From contig JACJYL010000002.1 of the NCBI GenBank assembly GCA_020636105.1, positions 1,330,001 through 1,394,000 on the forward strand: a stretch of DNA of 64,000 nt, read 5' to 3'. This document shows, piece by piece, positions 51,222 through 59,566 of the stretch (position 1 is the stretch's first letter; each line of letters starts with the position of its first letter). The stretch comes from Lewinellaceae bacterium. GTDB taxonomy: Bacteria; Bacteroidota; Bacteroidia; Chitinophagales; Saprospiraceae. Below the pieces are notes generated by a model. The model ran no database searches. It was given only the letters and a program-made list of their open reading frames with translations, and was not told the DNA's origin. Both the position numbers and the translations under genes were made by a program.

Positions 51222-52499
51222 ATGGCAGAAATAATTCGGATGCCGCTGATGAGCGATACCATGGAGGAAGGGAATATTGTAGGGTGGCTGAAAGAAGTGG
51301 GCGATACTATAACGGCCGGTGATACGCTCGCCGAAGTGGAAACAGATAAGGCTACAATGGAGCTGGACACTTATGTCGACGGCGTTTTATTGCATATTGC
51401 CGTTAAAGAAGGTCCCGTTCCTGTTGACGGAATTATTGCAGTGATCGGGAAAAAAGGAGAAGACTGGAAAGCTGCTATTGCCGCTGCAGAAGGGGCAAAA
51501 GACAGTACCTCCTCCGAACCTGCAACAGTAGCTGAAGCAACCTCAGCTCCCAAGACGGATCACCAGGAAGCCATACAAGAATCAGCATCTGAAGGTAGTT
51601 CCGCTAACGGCAGGATAAAAGCCTCTCCCCTGGCACGTAGCCTTGCAAAAGGCGCAGGAATTGATATCGCCGGGATTAAAGGCAGTGGCGACAACGGCCG
51701 CATCGTAAAACGGGATGTTGAAGCAGCTATTCAAACGGGTGGTGCCGCTCCTGGCTTGCCACAAACTGTTCAACACAATTTCCCAGCCCAGGTATTCCAG
51801 GAGATGGCCCAGGAGGGAAGTTATGAAGACCTTCCCGTCAGCCAGATGCGCAAAGTGATCGCCCGTCGTTTGGGAGAAAGCAAATTCTCTGCGCCTCATT
51901 TCTACCTGACCATGGAGATCGATATGGCCGAAGCCATGAAGGCCAGAAAGCAGATCAATGAAATGATCAATCCATCAAAGATTTCTTTCAATGACCTGGT
52001 TATCAAAGCAGCGGCCGGAGCCCTTCGTATGCACCCCGCCGTCAACTCATCATGGCTGGGTGATAAGATAAGAATAAATAAAGATATCAATATCGGGGTA
52101 GCCGTTGCCGTTCCTGACGGACTGCTCGTTCCGGTCATCCGTCATTCGGATCGCAAGACGCTTACCCAGATCAACGGGGAAGTGAAAATGCTTGCCGGAA
52201 AAGCCAAAGAACGTAAATTACAGCCGGAGGAAATGCAAGGCAATACCTTTACCATTTCTAACCTGGGCATGTTTGGCATTGAAGAATTCACCGCCATCAT
52301 CAATCCACCTGATGCCTGTATCATGGCTGTTGGAGGGATCATTGAGAAACCGGTTGTCAAAGAAGGAAATATTGTTGTCGGCCATCAAATGAAAGTCACT
52401 TTGTCCTGCGATCATCGCGTGGTGGATGGCGCCGTAGGGTCTCAATTCCTACAAACTTTTAAGGCATTGCTGGAAAATCCGGTGCGTCTGTTGGCCTGA
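51222..52499 (+). CDS. 2-oxoacid dehydrogenase E2 (dihydrolipoyl acetyltransferase)
   Basis: 425 residues with three domains: a lipoyl domain (1-80) with the lipoylated Lys43 in VETDKATME; a peripheral subunit-binding domain (about 125-170: KASPLARSLAKGAGIDIAGI, GDNGRIVKRDV); and a trimer/acyltransferase core with catalytic His398 and Asp402 in DHRVVDG. Pro/Ala/Ser-rich linkers separate them. It moves acetyl groups from E1 to CoA in the pyruvate dehydrogenase complex; a branched-chain role is possible. E1 and E3 are not adjacent; the fused E1 at 30067 is a candidate partner. Confidence 0.94.
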   Translation: MAEIIRMPLMSDTMEEGNIVGWLKEVGDTITAGDTLAEVETDKATMELDTYVDGVLLHIAVKEGPVPVDGIIAVIGKKGEDWKAAIAAAEGAKDSTSSEPATVAEATSAPKTDHQEAIQESASEGSSANGRIKASPLARSLAKGAGIDIAGIKGSGDNGRIVKRDVEAAIQTGGAAPGLPQTVQHNFPAQVFQEMAQEGSYEDLPVSQMRKVIARRLGESKFSAPHFYLTMEIDMAEAMKARKQINEMINPSKISFNDLVIKAAAGALRMHPAVNSSWLGDKIRINKDINIGVAVAVPDGLLVPVIRHSDRKTLTQINGEVKMLAGKAKERKLQPEEMQGNTFTISNLGMFGIEEFTAIINPPDACIMAVGGIIEKPVVKEGNIVVGHQMKVTLSCDHRVVDGAVGSQFLQTFKALLENPVRLLA

Positions 52500-52524
52500 T
52501 TCTTTTAGTTACTTTTATTTTGAG

Positions 52525-52636
52525 GACACCAAAAGGTGTCGAAATAAAATTCGGATTTTTAAAAAATGATTTTTTTATCGCATTTCTTAAAAATCCGGCT
52601 TCGAAAGAAGTCCTGTTTTATTTCGGCACCTTTTTT
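52525..52636. terminator. Structured 3' region with nested hairpins after E2
   Basis: Three hairpins are nested. GACACC-AAAA-GGTGTC is at 52525-52540 and CTTC-GAAA-GAAG at 52599-52610. An overall foldback pairs AAAAGGTGTCGAAATAAAA (52531-52549) with TTTTATTTCGGCACCTTTT (52616-52634) and GGATTTTTAA with TTAAAAATCC. A T-run follows. It acts plausibly as the terminator of the E2 gene and is unusually elaborate for one. Confidence 0.65.
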
Positions 52637-53165
52637 ATTTCCCGCCCGATGGGTTTCTCCTTACAACCGAGAGCAATCAATTGTAAAACAATTAATTACA
52701 ATTACCACAACGAAACAAAACCCAACCTAATTTTCTCCGTATCCTGCTCCCTTAAGCCCTTAGAGTCCATATCCAAACAAAAGAGAATGTCCCCAAAAAC
52801 ACATTCTCTGCCAAACAACAAATATTGTTTTGTTTTTCAAAAAGCACTCCTTTAATTTTTTATCGTTTTTTCTCTGTTTTAGGCCACATTTTTGCCAACA
52901 AAAGGCAAATATTTTCGTTAAAAATGATAGATTTGTAGTGTTTCAAAACACAGGGTCAGGGATGGTTTTTCCTTGATCAGGGGTGTTCATAAAAAGCCAG
53001 GATTATGGCAAATAATATAATTTCTTTTGAATTTTCAACCAAAAGAAATTTTTCTTCTCAAAAGAAAATATCAGGCAACCCCTCGTTGCTCCAAAAAATT
53101 TTACGCCATTCCCTGCCCTCCTACCGAAATATAAACATATTTTTTTCACATAATAAAACCAGGTT
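52637..53165. other. Gene-free leader region before glutamate dehydrogenase
   Basis: No convincing gene in 530 bp; short frames here have skewed composition and no start context. TAGATTTG at 52928-52935 matches the -7 promoter element and would give a leader of roughly 225 nt for gdhA. AT-rich text continues to the start codon. A long leader might carry regulation, but I see no known riboswitch. Confidence 0.45.
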
Positions 53166-54518
53166 ATGTCAACAGCAACAACGTCCCCCGTATTCAAAAA
53201 ATTCATGGAATATGCAAAAAAATGCAATCCAAATGAACCTGAATTCCTACAAGCCGTAACGGAAGTTTTTGAAAGTGTCATTCCTTACGTTGAGGAGCAT
53301 CCGGAATATATGAATGCCAAAATTCTGGAACGAATGATCGAACCTGAAAGGGTTATCATGTTTCGTGTTCCATGGATCGATGACAAAGGAGAATTCCAGG
53401 TTAACAGAGGTTATCGTATAGAAATGAACAGCGCCATTGGGCCTTACAAAGGCGGGCTTCGTTTTCACCCTAGTGTTAATTTGAGCATCTTGAAATTCCT
53501 CGCTTTTGAACAGGTTTTCAAAAACAGTCTCACCACCCTTCCTATGGGCGGTGGTAAAGGAGGCTCTGATTTCGATCCTAAAGGAAAATCAGATAATGAA
53601 GTAATGCGTTTTTGCCAGAGTTTTATGACCGAGCTGAGCCGCCACATCGGTGCACAAACCGACGTTCCTGCCGGTGATATCGGAGTGGGAGGTAGAGAAA
53701 TAGGTTTTCTTTTTGGCCAGTATAAGCGCCTCAGAAATGAATTCACCGGAGTGCTGACCGGCAAAGGACTGACCTACGGAGGAAGTTTGATCCGTCCGGA
53801 AGCCACTGGTTACGGAACCGTTTACTTCGCAGAAGAAATGCTGAAATTGGAAGGAGATAATTTAAAAGGAAAAGTGGTTTCCATTTCAGGTTCAGGAAAC
53901 GTAGCTCAATATGCAGCAGAAAAAGTGATTGAGTTGGGAGGAAAGGTCGTTACGCTTTCTGATTCTACCGGTTTTATTCACGATCCTGACGGCATCAACA
54001 AAGAAAAACTCGATTTCGTCTTTGAACTGAAAAACGTTCGTCGCGGAAGAATCAAAGAATATGCTGACAAATTCAATGCCAACTACTACGAAGGACAGCG
54101 TCCCTGGGGGATCAAAGTAGATATCGCACTGCCTTGTGCCACTCAGAACGAGTTGGACGAAAACGATGCCCAGGTATTGGTTACCAATGGCTGTAAACTC
54201 GTGGCCGAAGGAGCCAACATGCCTACCACTCCGGGGGGCGTGGAAGTATTTGAAAATGCAGGAGTACTTTATGCTCCGGGCAAAGCTTCCAATGCAGGGG
54301 GTGTAGCTACTTCAGGTTTGGAAATGGCCCAAAATGCTTCGCACAGCCACTGGAGCCGCGAGGAAGTTGATAAGCGCCTGCACCAGATCATGAAAGATAT
54401 CCACACCCAATGTGTCACTCACGGAAGAGTAGGAAAAAGAATTGATTACGTAAAAGGAGCCAACGTCGCCGGTTTCATCAAAGTGGCCGACGCCATGATG
54501 GAACAGGGATTGGTATAA
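53166..54518 (+). CDS. gdhA: NADP-type glutamate dehydrogenase
   Basis: 450 residues, the length of the hexameric bacterial class I enzyme. The substrate pocket is GYRIEMNSAIGPYKGGLRFH and LPMGGGKGGSDFDPKGKSDNEVMRFCQSF, with the catalytic Lys/Asp region QTDVPAGDIGVGGREIGFLFGQYK. The nucleotide-binding segment is VSISGSGNVAQYAAEKVIELGGKVVTLSDS. It interconverts 2-oxoglutarate plus ammonium and glutamate, normally in the assimilatory direction with NADPH. Cofactor preference is inferred from length and family. A hairpin terminator follows at 54593-54626. Confidence 0.96.
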   Translation: MSTATTSPVFKKFMEYAKKCNPNEPEFLQAVTEVFESVIPYVEEHPEYMNAKILERMIEPERVIMFRVPWIDDKGEFQVNRGYRIEMNSAIGPYKGGLRFHPSVNLSILKFLAFEQVFKNSLTTLPMGGGKGGSDFDPKGKSDNEVMRFCQSFMTELSRHIGAQTDVPAGDIGVGGREIGFLFGQYKRLRNEFTGVLTGKGLTYGGSLIRPEATGYGTVYFAEEMLKLEGDNLKGKVVSISGSGNVAQYAAEKVIELGGKVVTLSDSTGFIHDPDGINKEKLDFVFELKNVRRGRIKEYADKFNANYYEGQRPWGIKVDIALPCATQNELDENDAQVLVTNGCKLVAEGANMPTTPGGVEVFENAGVLYAPGKASNAGGVATSGLEMAQNASHSHWSREEVDKRLHQIMKDIHTQCVTHGRVGKRIDYVKGANVAGFIKVADAMMEQGLV

Positions 54519-54592
54519 AATGTTTTTTATCGCAGTAGCGCAGGTAAATGAGTTTTGTGTTCATTTTTTCCTGTGCTTCATGCCCTGAATAA

Positions 54593-54626
54593 AAAAGCCA
54601 GGCGATGGTAATATCGTCTGGCTTTT
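54593..54626. terminator. Bidirectional terminator after gdhA
   Basis: AAAAGCCAGGCGAT (54593-54606) pairs with ATCGTCTGGCTTTT (54613-54626) with one G-T wobble, flanked by A and T runs. It separates convergent gdhA and the YHYH lipoprotein gene. Confidence 0.85.
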
Positions 54627-54668
54627 GATTTTTTTAATCCATCCTTTTTTAATTTTTGGTTCTAAATT

Positions 54669-55601
54669 TTATTGAGGCGTCCCCTTAAAACAACCAATAT
54701 TGTAAGGAAAATCATAGGTCCAGTGATAATGGTATAAGGTAACCATCTCTCCATCCCAGAGCACTGGATGTGTATGACCATGACATTCATCTAAATCTGC
54801 TGAGGAGAGTAACTCCCCATCTTCGCCATAAGGGCCATAAATACCAAAACCGTCTAACATATAACCCATAAGGGCTGAATGACCTGAAGTGTGAGGGTGT
54901 ATATGATCCTGAAGATCTTCGGATGGAAAATGGTAATGATATCTTTCCGTCCCATCTGTGTGTCCGCCAAATCTATCCAACATTTCATGGGCAGCCGCAT
55001 CATTCCCGAGGGTTGATGATCCATGGTATATTGCACTTCCGCTTAATGAAATACCCGATGGGCCAAAAAAGACACAATCTGGCTCCTGAGCTACTTCAGG
55101 CATGGCTGGTAAAACATAATATACTTCATGTGCTGAAATGATATTCGGATTTCCATCATATTGATAGGCAGCACTCCCCGGCGTTATGGGGAAAATGCCG
55201 GTTGGATGATCTGGTAAGGCATTGCCTGTTATAATACGATTGCCATTACCATCTAATGATACGTTGAATTCGCTTATCCATGTAACCTCCCCTTGCACCA
55301 AAGGTTTTCTGGTATAATCCCAGGTACCATCAAGGTTTGTCCAATCGGTTGCATCAGCATTTCCAGCGCCATTGGAAGGAAGTCCGCAAAGCCATAAGGA
55401 TAGAAAATCTGGTTGCGCATCCCCCTGGTTTCTAATCAGGATATTAGGGCCTCCAAAAGGCAAATGGGTCAGATCCAACAGCTCAGGAGTGGCAGGATCT
55501 ACGATATCATCGGATGGCTTACAGCTCATAATTGTCAATGAAATGATCAAAAAGAAAATGCCAGCCGATTGGAATAGATCACTGAATTTTAGGTTCATCA
55601 T
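54669..55601 (-). CDS. YHYH domain lipoprotein
   Basis: 310 residues with a lipoprotein signal (LTIMSC, Cys near residue 27). The YHYH domain occupies the second half: FFGPSGISLSGSAIYHG, RYHYHFPSEDL, YMLDGFGIYGPYGEDG, DECHGHTHP and the eponymous motif in LYHYHWTYDFPYNIGCFKG. The many His, Asp and Cys residues suggest metal binding at the envelope. The family has no settled function. It faces gdhA convergently. Confidence 0.9.
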   Translation of the reverse strand: MMNLKFSDLFQSAGIFFLIISLTIMSCKPSDDIVDPATPELLDLTHLPFGGPNILIRNQGDAQPDFLSLWLCGLPSNGAGNADATDWTNLDGTWDYTRKPLVQGEVTWISEFNVSLDGNGNRIITGNALPDHPTGIFPITPGSAAYQYDGNPNIISAHEVYYVLPAMPEVAQEPDCVFFGPSGISLSGSAIYHGSSTLGNDAAAHEMLDRFGGHTDGTERYHYHFPSEDLQDHIHPHTSGHSALMGYMLDGFGIYGPYGEDGELLSSADLDECHGHTHPVLWDGEMVTLYHYHWTYDFPYNIGCFKGTPQ

Positions 55602-55770
55602 TAATTATTTAAGGTGTCGCCATAAGACTTTCTACCGACCAAAAGGTTTAATCGGAGCATATTCTAAATGTTGGATTAATTAGTCTATATTTTATTTTCT
55701 TTGTGAGTTTTAATTTCTTCCATTCACTCTTTGCAATTTCTGCAGTTAAATCTGTCTTAATTGTTTTAAA

Positions 55771-56109
55771 CTATTTAATTGTATTAATTGCAGCTTGGAG
55801 AGATTTCTTTGCCCATATAACCAATTGATCTTTATCCTCAATTATTTCAACTGGAGCTTCATAAAAATGAAGCTTTCGGGAATTATCTTTTCCGTAGGTG
55901 TATTGTGGCATATTATATTTCACGAAGTCATCAATATTACTTTTGTCTACTTTCATCCATAATTTATCATGTTTAATTTTTGCAAAAGCCACACCTTTAC
56001 TCATCAAAGCTGTACCTCCGAATTGATTTTTAATTTCAAACTCTCCAAAACCAGCGAGTTGGTCAAGAATGAAATTTTTATAATCTTCATTTAGTGCCAT
56101 AGCAGTCAT
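55771..56109 (-). CDS. TfoX/Sxy N-terminal domain protein
   Basis: 112 residues from ATG 56109, which overlaps the stop codon of the gene before it; a second ATG lies nine bases in. The TfoX N-terminal fold shows LDQLAGFGEFEIKNQFGGTALMSKGVAFAKI and LWMKVDKSNIDDFVKYNMPQYTY. Stand-alone TfoX_N proteins are common outside competence regulation. It is the last gene of the TetR-SRPBCC operon and clearly AT-rich like its partners. Confidence 0.87.
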   Translation of the reverse strand: MTAMALNEDYKNFILDQLAGFGEFEIKNQFGGTALMSKGVAFAKIKHDKLWMKVDKSNIDDFVKYNMPQYTYGKDNSRKLHFYEAPVEIIEDKDQLVIWAKKSLQAAINTIK

Positions 56110-56612
56110 TAGTTTAAGGTAACTACTTTATCTAATTCCAAAATGGTTTTCTCAACAACCCGTTCTCCGGTCTCAATGTATTTTTTATGACCAGCTACAA
56201 CCGAATTCCAGAGTTTTATGTTCATTTTTTTTACCATTAAAACATTCATTACATCGAAGAATGCGTTTTTCATGTCATAGTTAAGGTCAGCGCGCAGAAT
56301 GGTTTTCCCATTTTCAGTACGAATGGCAAAATCTGCTTTCATTGTATTAATGCCTGGCATCTTCTTTAATTCAAACACTTCAATAGAAAGAGATTCTCCT
56401 TCTTTCCATGCAGTTACTTTTTCTTCAGCTGTAGCTCCATTCATTGCAAAATCGCAATGGCGAGTGGCACCAATACCTTCTTGTTGTTGGGAGGTAACGT
56501 GTGATTTTAATACTCCGGGACTTGCATGGCAGATGTCACCAAACTTTGCGATAGCTTTCCAAACCTCTTCTTTTGTAGCATTTATTGCTATTTCTCTTGA
56601 AATTGTTGTCAT
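56109..56612 (-). CDS. SRPBCC family protein (polyketide cyclase/START-like)
   Basis: 167 residues of the helix-grip fold: ISREIAINATKEEVWKAIAKFGDICHASPGV, then ATRHCDFAMNGATAEEKVTAWKEGESLSIEVFEL and the C-terminal helix FFDVMNVLMVKKMNIKLWNSVVAGHKKYIETGE. It likely binds a hydrophobic ligand. The gene begins 2 bp after the TetR gene and overlaps TfoX at its end, so the three are one transcript. The ligand may also be the inducer of TetR; that is speculative. Confidence 0.88.
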   Translation of the reverse strand: MTTISREIAINATKEEVWKAIAKFGDICHASPGVLKSHVTSQQQEGIGATRHCDFAMNGATAEEKVTAWKEGESLSIEVFELKKMPGINTMKADFAIRTENGKTILRADLNYDMKNAFFDVMNVLMVKKMNIKLWNSVVAGHKKYIETGERVVEKTILELDKVVTLN

Positions 56613-56614
56613 TA

Positions 56615-57196
56615 TTATTTTTGTTTTAATGAATTAATTAATAGAGTCATGGTTTCTTTTCCATGATTAAATTCTCTTGTACTTTTAGCTCTAGTTAATG
56701 CACCATAAAAAGTAGAATGTAAGAGTTCTGTTATGGCTAAAGAATTGACAGAGTTAATTATATCTCCGTCCTTTTGTGCTTCCGCAACAACAGGTTCTAT
56801 AATGCTTAAAAATCTTTCAAATTCAATAGCAGTAGCTTTGCTAACTATTTCATTTGTTGAACCAAGTTCAGACATTATATTGTTAATCATGCAACCAGTG
56901 TAATTATTGCCAGGCTGCATATCAAACATATTTTCATACATGCCTAATAATCTATCAATGGCCTTGTTTTTATTGTGATTTAACTTTTTATTTAAGTGAT
57001 TGATTGTTATTTCTCCATATGCTGTAATAGTTGTAAGTAAAAATTGTTCTTTACTCTTGAAGGCATTATAGAAAGCTCCTTTGGTCATTCCGGTAGTCTT
57101 GCATATCTCATCTATGCCCAAATTAGAATATCCTTTTGAACAGAATAGATTAAGCCCTGTTTCAATCACTTTCTCTCTATTGTGTTTTAAATTCAT
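56615..57196 (-). CDS. TetR/AcrR family transcriptional regulator
   Basis: 193 residues. The N-terminal helix-turn-helix domain reads NREKVIETGLNLFCSKGYSNLGIDEICKTTGMTKGAFYNAFKSKEQFL, the classic TetR signature. The C-terminal ligand domain follows (MYENMFDMQPGNNYTGCMINNIMSEL). It starts the operon with SRPBCC and TfoX genes and has a consensus promoter directly upstream with a GC-rich block between the two boxes, consistent with autorepression. The operon is visibly richer in A+T than neighbouring genes. Confidence 0.94.
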   Translation of the reverse strand: MNLKHNREKVIETGLNLFCSKGYSNLGIDEICKTTGMTKGAFYNAFKSKEQFLLTTITAYGEITINHLNKKLNHNKNKAIDRLLGMYENMFDMQPGNNYTGCMINNIMSELGSTNEIVSKATAIEFERFLSIIEPVVAEAQKDGDIINSVNSLAITELLHSTFYGALTRAKSTREFNHGKETMTLLINSLKQK

Positions 57197-57200
57197 TTTG

Positions 57201-57232
57201 CAAATATAGTCAAACAGACCGTTCCGTACAAA
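57201..57232 (-). promoter_or_regulatory. Consensus promoter with candidate TetR operator
   Basis: On the minus strand TTTG (57232-57229), 20 bp and TATATTTG (57208-57201) match TTTG-N20-TAnnTTTG. The spacer holds the GC-rich text TACGGAACGGTCTG in otherwise AT-rich DNA, a good place for a TetR-type operator. Predicted transcription starts at or next to the ATG at 57196, so the mRNA may be leaderless. Confidence 0.75.
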
Positions 57233-57463
57233 ATAAATTTCAATAAAAACCCAATGTTTATTTTCATTGGGTACAACTATTTAATATCCATCTAAAAATA
57301 ACGGTTTATATCGAAACCCGGCAAATAAACAGTAAGCTTATTGTTTTTTTAACCACAATGCTCCCCCTGCGAACTCAGCGGTCAAATTCTTCCGTTAAAA
57401 TTTTTCTGAACACCCCTAATAATGACATTGAAATTTGTCTAAATTTTCCTGTCTTTTGCTCTA

Positions 57464-57580
57464 AGGAACACTTTTAAAATAAATTGATCTATTTTGGGGA
57501 TGACTCCTCTTTAGGGACGGGGCGAAGCGGCGGCAAATAGGTCAATTTATTTTTTCAAATCTCTAAGGCACACATTTTGG
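57464..57580. repeat. Palindromic intergenic element, partner of 22836 repeat
   Basis: TTTTAAAATAAATTGATCTATTT (57473-57495) faces its mirror AAATAGGTCAATTTATTTTTTCAAA (57535-57559) across a 39-bp loop. Further outside, GGACGGGGC and GCCCCGTC are also complementary. The left part repeats the 32-bp text at 22836. It is a MITE-like palindrome. The rest of 57233-57637 shows AACCACAATG-type degenerate text and no gene. Confidence 0.65.
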
Positions 57581-57637
57581 AACGGCCCCGTCAAAAAACA
57601 CACAACCAACCCGGAAAGAGACGCCAGCATCAAGTCA

Positions 57638-58474
57638 TTAAAACTCCACCGCCAGTTCGGCGATCACTTCCCCATCACTCATGAGTCGGGCATAATATTT
57701 TCCTTTGGGAATATGGCGCACCTCAAACCGGAACTTAAACTTGTGGGATCCTTTTTTTTGAAATTGATCGGCAAATCCTTCATGCAGCAAAGTTCCTGCA
57801 GCATCGTAAAGACCAAAAGACACTTTCCTGTCCATGTCGCTCTCATATTTGAAGATGCCATCGATCACGGCGGGACGGTCCTGGAAAGCGCTTTGCCCGG
57901 GTTGGCTTTCTGCAGCGTGGCGGATGCAGTATTCAGGAACAGGTTTACCGAGTAATTCAGCGGTAAAAATGGCGAGCTCAGGTTGACCGATATTTTCAAT
58001 CCTTTTGTCATCCGTAACTGCCCAAATGGCGTATTGTGCGTCGTCGGTACGGATATTTTTTTCATCGATAAAATGCACGAGTGTCAATAAATTACCCTCT
58101 GCTTCGGGCCCCATTTTGAAAGGGCTGTCCTTCATGGGAGAAGCATTACTTGCCTGGATGCACATGGCGTAAATCGAAATACTCCTCTTTTGAAATTTTT
58201 CCAGCACCAATAATCTTTCCTGGATGATGATCAGGTCCTGCTCCGAGGTGTCTACAGTATGGAAGATCAGCCCGGCAGGAATGAATATTTCAAGATTTTT
58301 CTTTTGCAGGTTCTCGAATTTCAATTGTAAGCATCTTTCCGTATGTCCGCCATTACCCAAAGGATCCACCCTGATGAGGCCCGATTGGATGGCTTCCCGG
58401 ATATCAATGGTTTTAGCAGTTGAAAGGGTTCCAAAAGAAAGGATTGTCAAAAAAAGGAAAATAGTTTTCGTCAT
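57638..58474 (-). CDS. Secreted protein of unknown function
   Basis: 278 residues with signal peptide MTKTIFLFLTILSFGTLSTA. The first domain (about 25-190) is beta-rich with NLEIFIPAGLIFHTVDTSEQDLIIIQERLLVLE, a Cys pair and a SPMKDSPFKMGPEAEGNLLTLVHFI region. A C-terminal beta-sandwich from about 205 resembles a T9SS-like or fibronectin-type fold (VSFGLYDAAGTLLHEGFADQF, IPKGKYYARLMSDGEVIAEL). I do not recognise the family. The final domain recalls sorting domains but lacks the usual FPNP start. Confidence 0.75.
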   Translation of the reverse strand: MTKTIFLFLTILSFGTLSTAKTIDIREAIQSGLIRVDPLGNGGHTERCLQLKFENLQKKNLEIFIPAGLIFHTVDTSEQDLIIIQERLLVLEKFQKRSISIYAMCIQASNASPMKDSPFKMGPEAEGNLLTLVHFIDEKNIRTDDAQYAIWAVTDDKRIENIGQPELAIFTAELLGKPVPEYCIRHAAESQPGQSAFQDRPAVIDGIFKYESDMDRKVSFGLYDAAGTLLHEGFADQFQKKGSHKFKFRFEVRHIPKGKYYARLMSDGEVIAELAVEF

Positions 58475-58681
58475 GATTCGTATGTTTTAGAAAAAAACGT
58501 CCACCAACGATTTATAGTGCCTGAAGCGTTAAAAACAGTTAATGGCGTGGTTAAATAGTCTTAAGGCGGTGGCATAGATGACGGAATGTTTGTTATTTGG
58601 CTGATGGAATTAGGGGGAGGTGCTTTGAAAAGCATCTTCAATAAGGAATACTGATTCTTGAACCATAAAAACAACCTAGCT

Positions 58682-59230
58682 ATGAAAGTTTTCAAAACCA
58701 TGATTCCCGTTTTGGGAATGCTCTTTTTACTCAGTTCCTGTGGTCCGACATTGCGGCCATTCACTCAGGATCTTTACAACGAATACTCCTGGTCCAATGC
58801 AGATCTCAAAAAAATCCAATTTTACCTTTCGGATGATATTGTCCTGAGAAGGGAAGCTTCCGGTGGTTCTTCTGAAATTTTCCAGGGGGAAATTAAAGTC
58901 GTGGAAGGCCGTGAGATCGAAGAAGTGGTGATCAGAAAAGGAACTCCCGGCGTTTTTCTCTTTAGCCCAAAAACCGACCGTTTTGCGGTCAGCTTTGATG
59001 CCAATTCAGATGAAAAATTTCTCGTCTTTGGCCCAAGCCCCAAAGCCAATGACCGCTATGTGCTGATGGCTTCTGAATGGAAACATCGCGGCGGAACAGT
59101 AACCTATGGGGCAAAAAAATGGAACGTGGATGTCTCCAGCGCCTGGTCCACCCTGATGGTAGACCTGAAAAAAGTCAACAGGACTTCCGTAAATAAAGAA
59201 ACGGCTACGGGCCGGAAAGTAGGAAGCTAA
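58682..59230 (+). CDS. Conserved-looking lipoprotein of unknown function
   Basis: From ATG 58682 (MKVFKTMIPVLGML) the protein has 182 residues and a lipoprotein signal with lipobox LSSC near residue 20. The mature part is beta-rich with a repeating hydrophobic pattern (KKIQFYLSDDIVLRRE, VVIRKGTPGVFLFSP, KFLVFGPSPKANDRYVLMA) and a Ser/Lys-rich tail. It is soluble and envelope-anchored. No family recognised; it faces the secreted protein divergently. Confidence 0.78.
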   Translation: MKVFKTMIPVLGMLFLLSSCGPTLRPFTQDLYNEYSWSNADLKKIQFYLSDDIVLRREASGGSSEIFQGEIKVVEGREIEEVVIRKGTPGVFLFSPKTDRFAVSFDANSDEKFLVFGPSPKANDRYVLMASEWKHRGGTVTYGAKKWNVDVSSAWSTLMVDLKKVNRTSVNKETATGRKVGS

Positions 59231-59315
59231 GAAAGGTAAACATGGAACATCCCGAATTTTAAAAAATAATCTAAATTGGAATTTCCATGATTATTTGAAG
59301 CATTTTTTAAATGTA

Positions 59316-59532
59316 AAATGTAAAACAAGGAATATAAAATGTAAAAGTGAGTGGGCAAAACGTGTGGGTTTTGGATAAAAAGTCAAATTTTGTTGCAAAA
59401 CGCATAACTCAAGACCCAAACCCTTCTAAATCCCCGACACTATGTGGTCGAGGATGTCACCCCAACATTTCATGTGCGGGATTTCACAGAGCTCAACTTC
59501 GTTACATTTGCGGTTACTTGTTTTACATTTTG
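59316..59532. repeat. Gene-free interval with AAAATGTAAAACAAG inverted pair
   Basis: TGTAAAACAAG near 59320 and CTTGTTTTACA near 59518 are reverse complements about 190 bp apart. The interior has no gene. The region 59231-59566 is otherwise featureless AT-rich and mixed text. It may be another palindromic element or a coincidence of AT-rich words. Confidence 0.4.
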
Positions 59533-59566
59533 CGGTTTATCTCTTTCCATATTCAGCCTGCAGGCT

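Noticed and set aside
30067..52499. Fused E1 and distant E2 as one operon
   Set aside because: They are about 19 kb apart on opposite strands; any functional pairing is only possible at the protein level.
52520..52855. Open frame of 111 codons downstream of the E2 gene
   Set aside because: It translates through the nested hairpins and AT-rich leader and shows no start context or recognisable fold.
57638..58474. T9SS sorting domain at the C-terminus of the secreted protein
   Set aside because: The last 75 residues have a beta-sandwich pattern, but the typical FPNP-type start and ending motifs are missing, so I did not call it a T9SS substrate.
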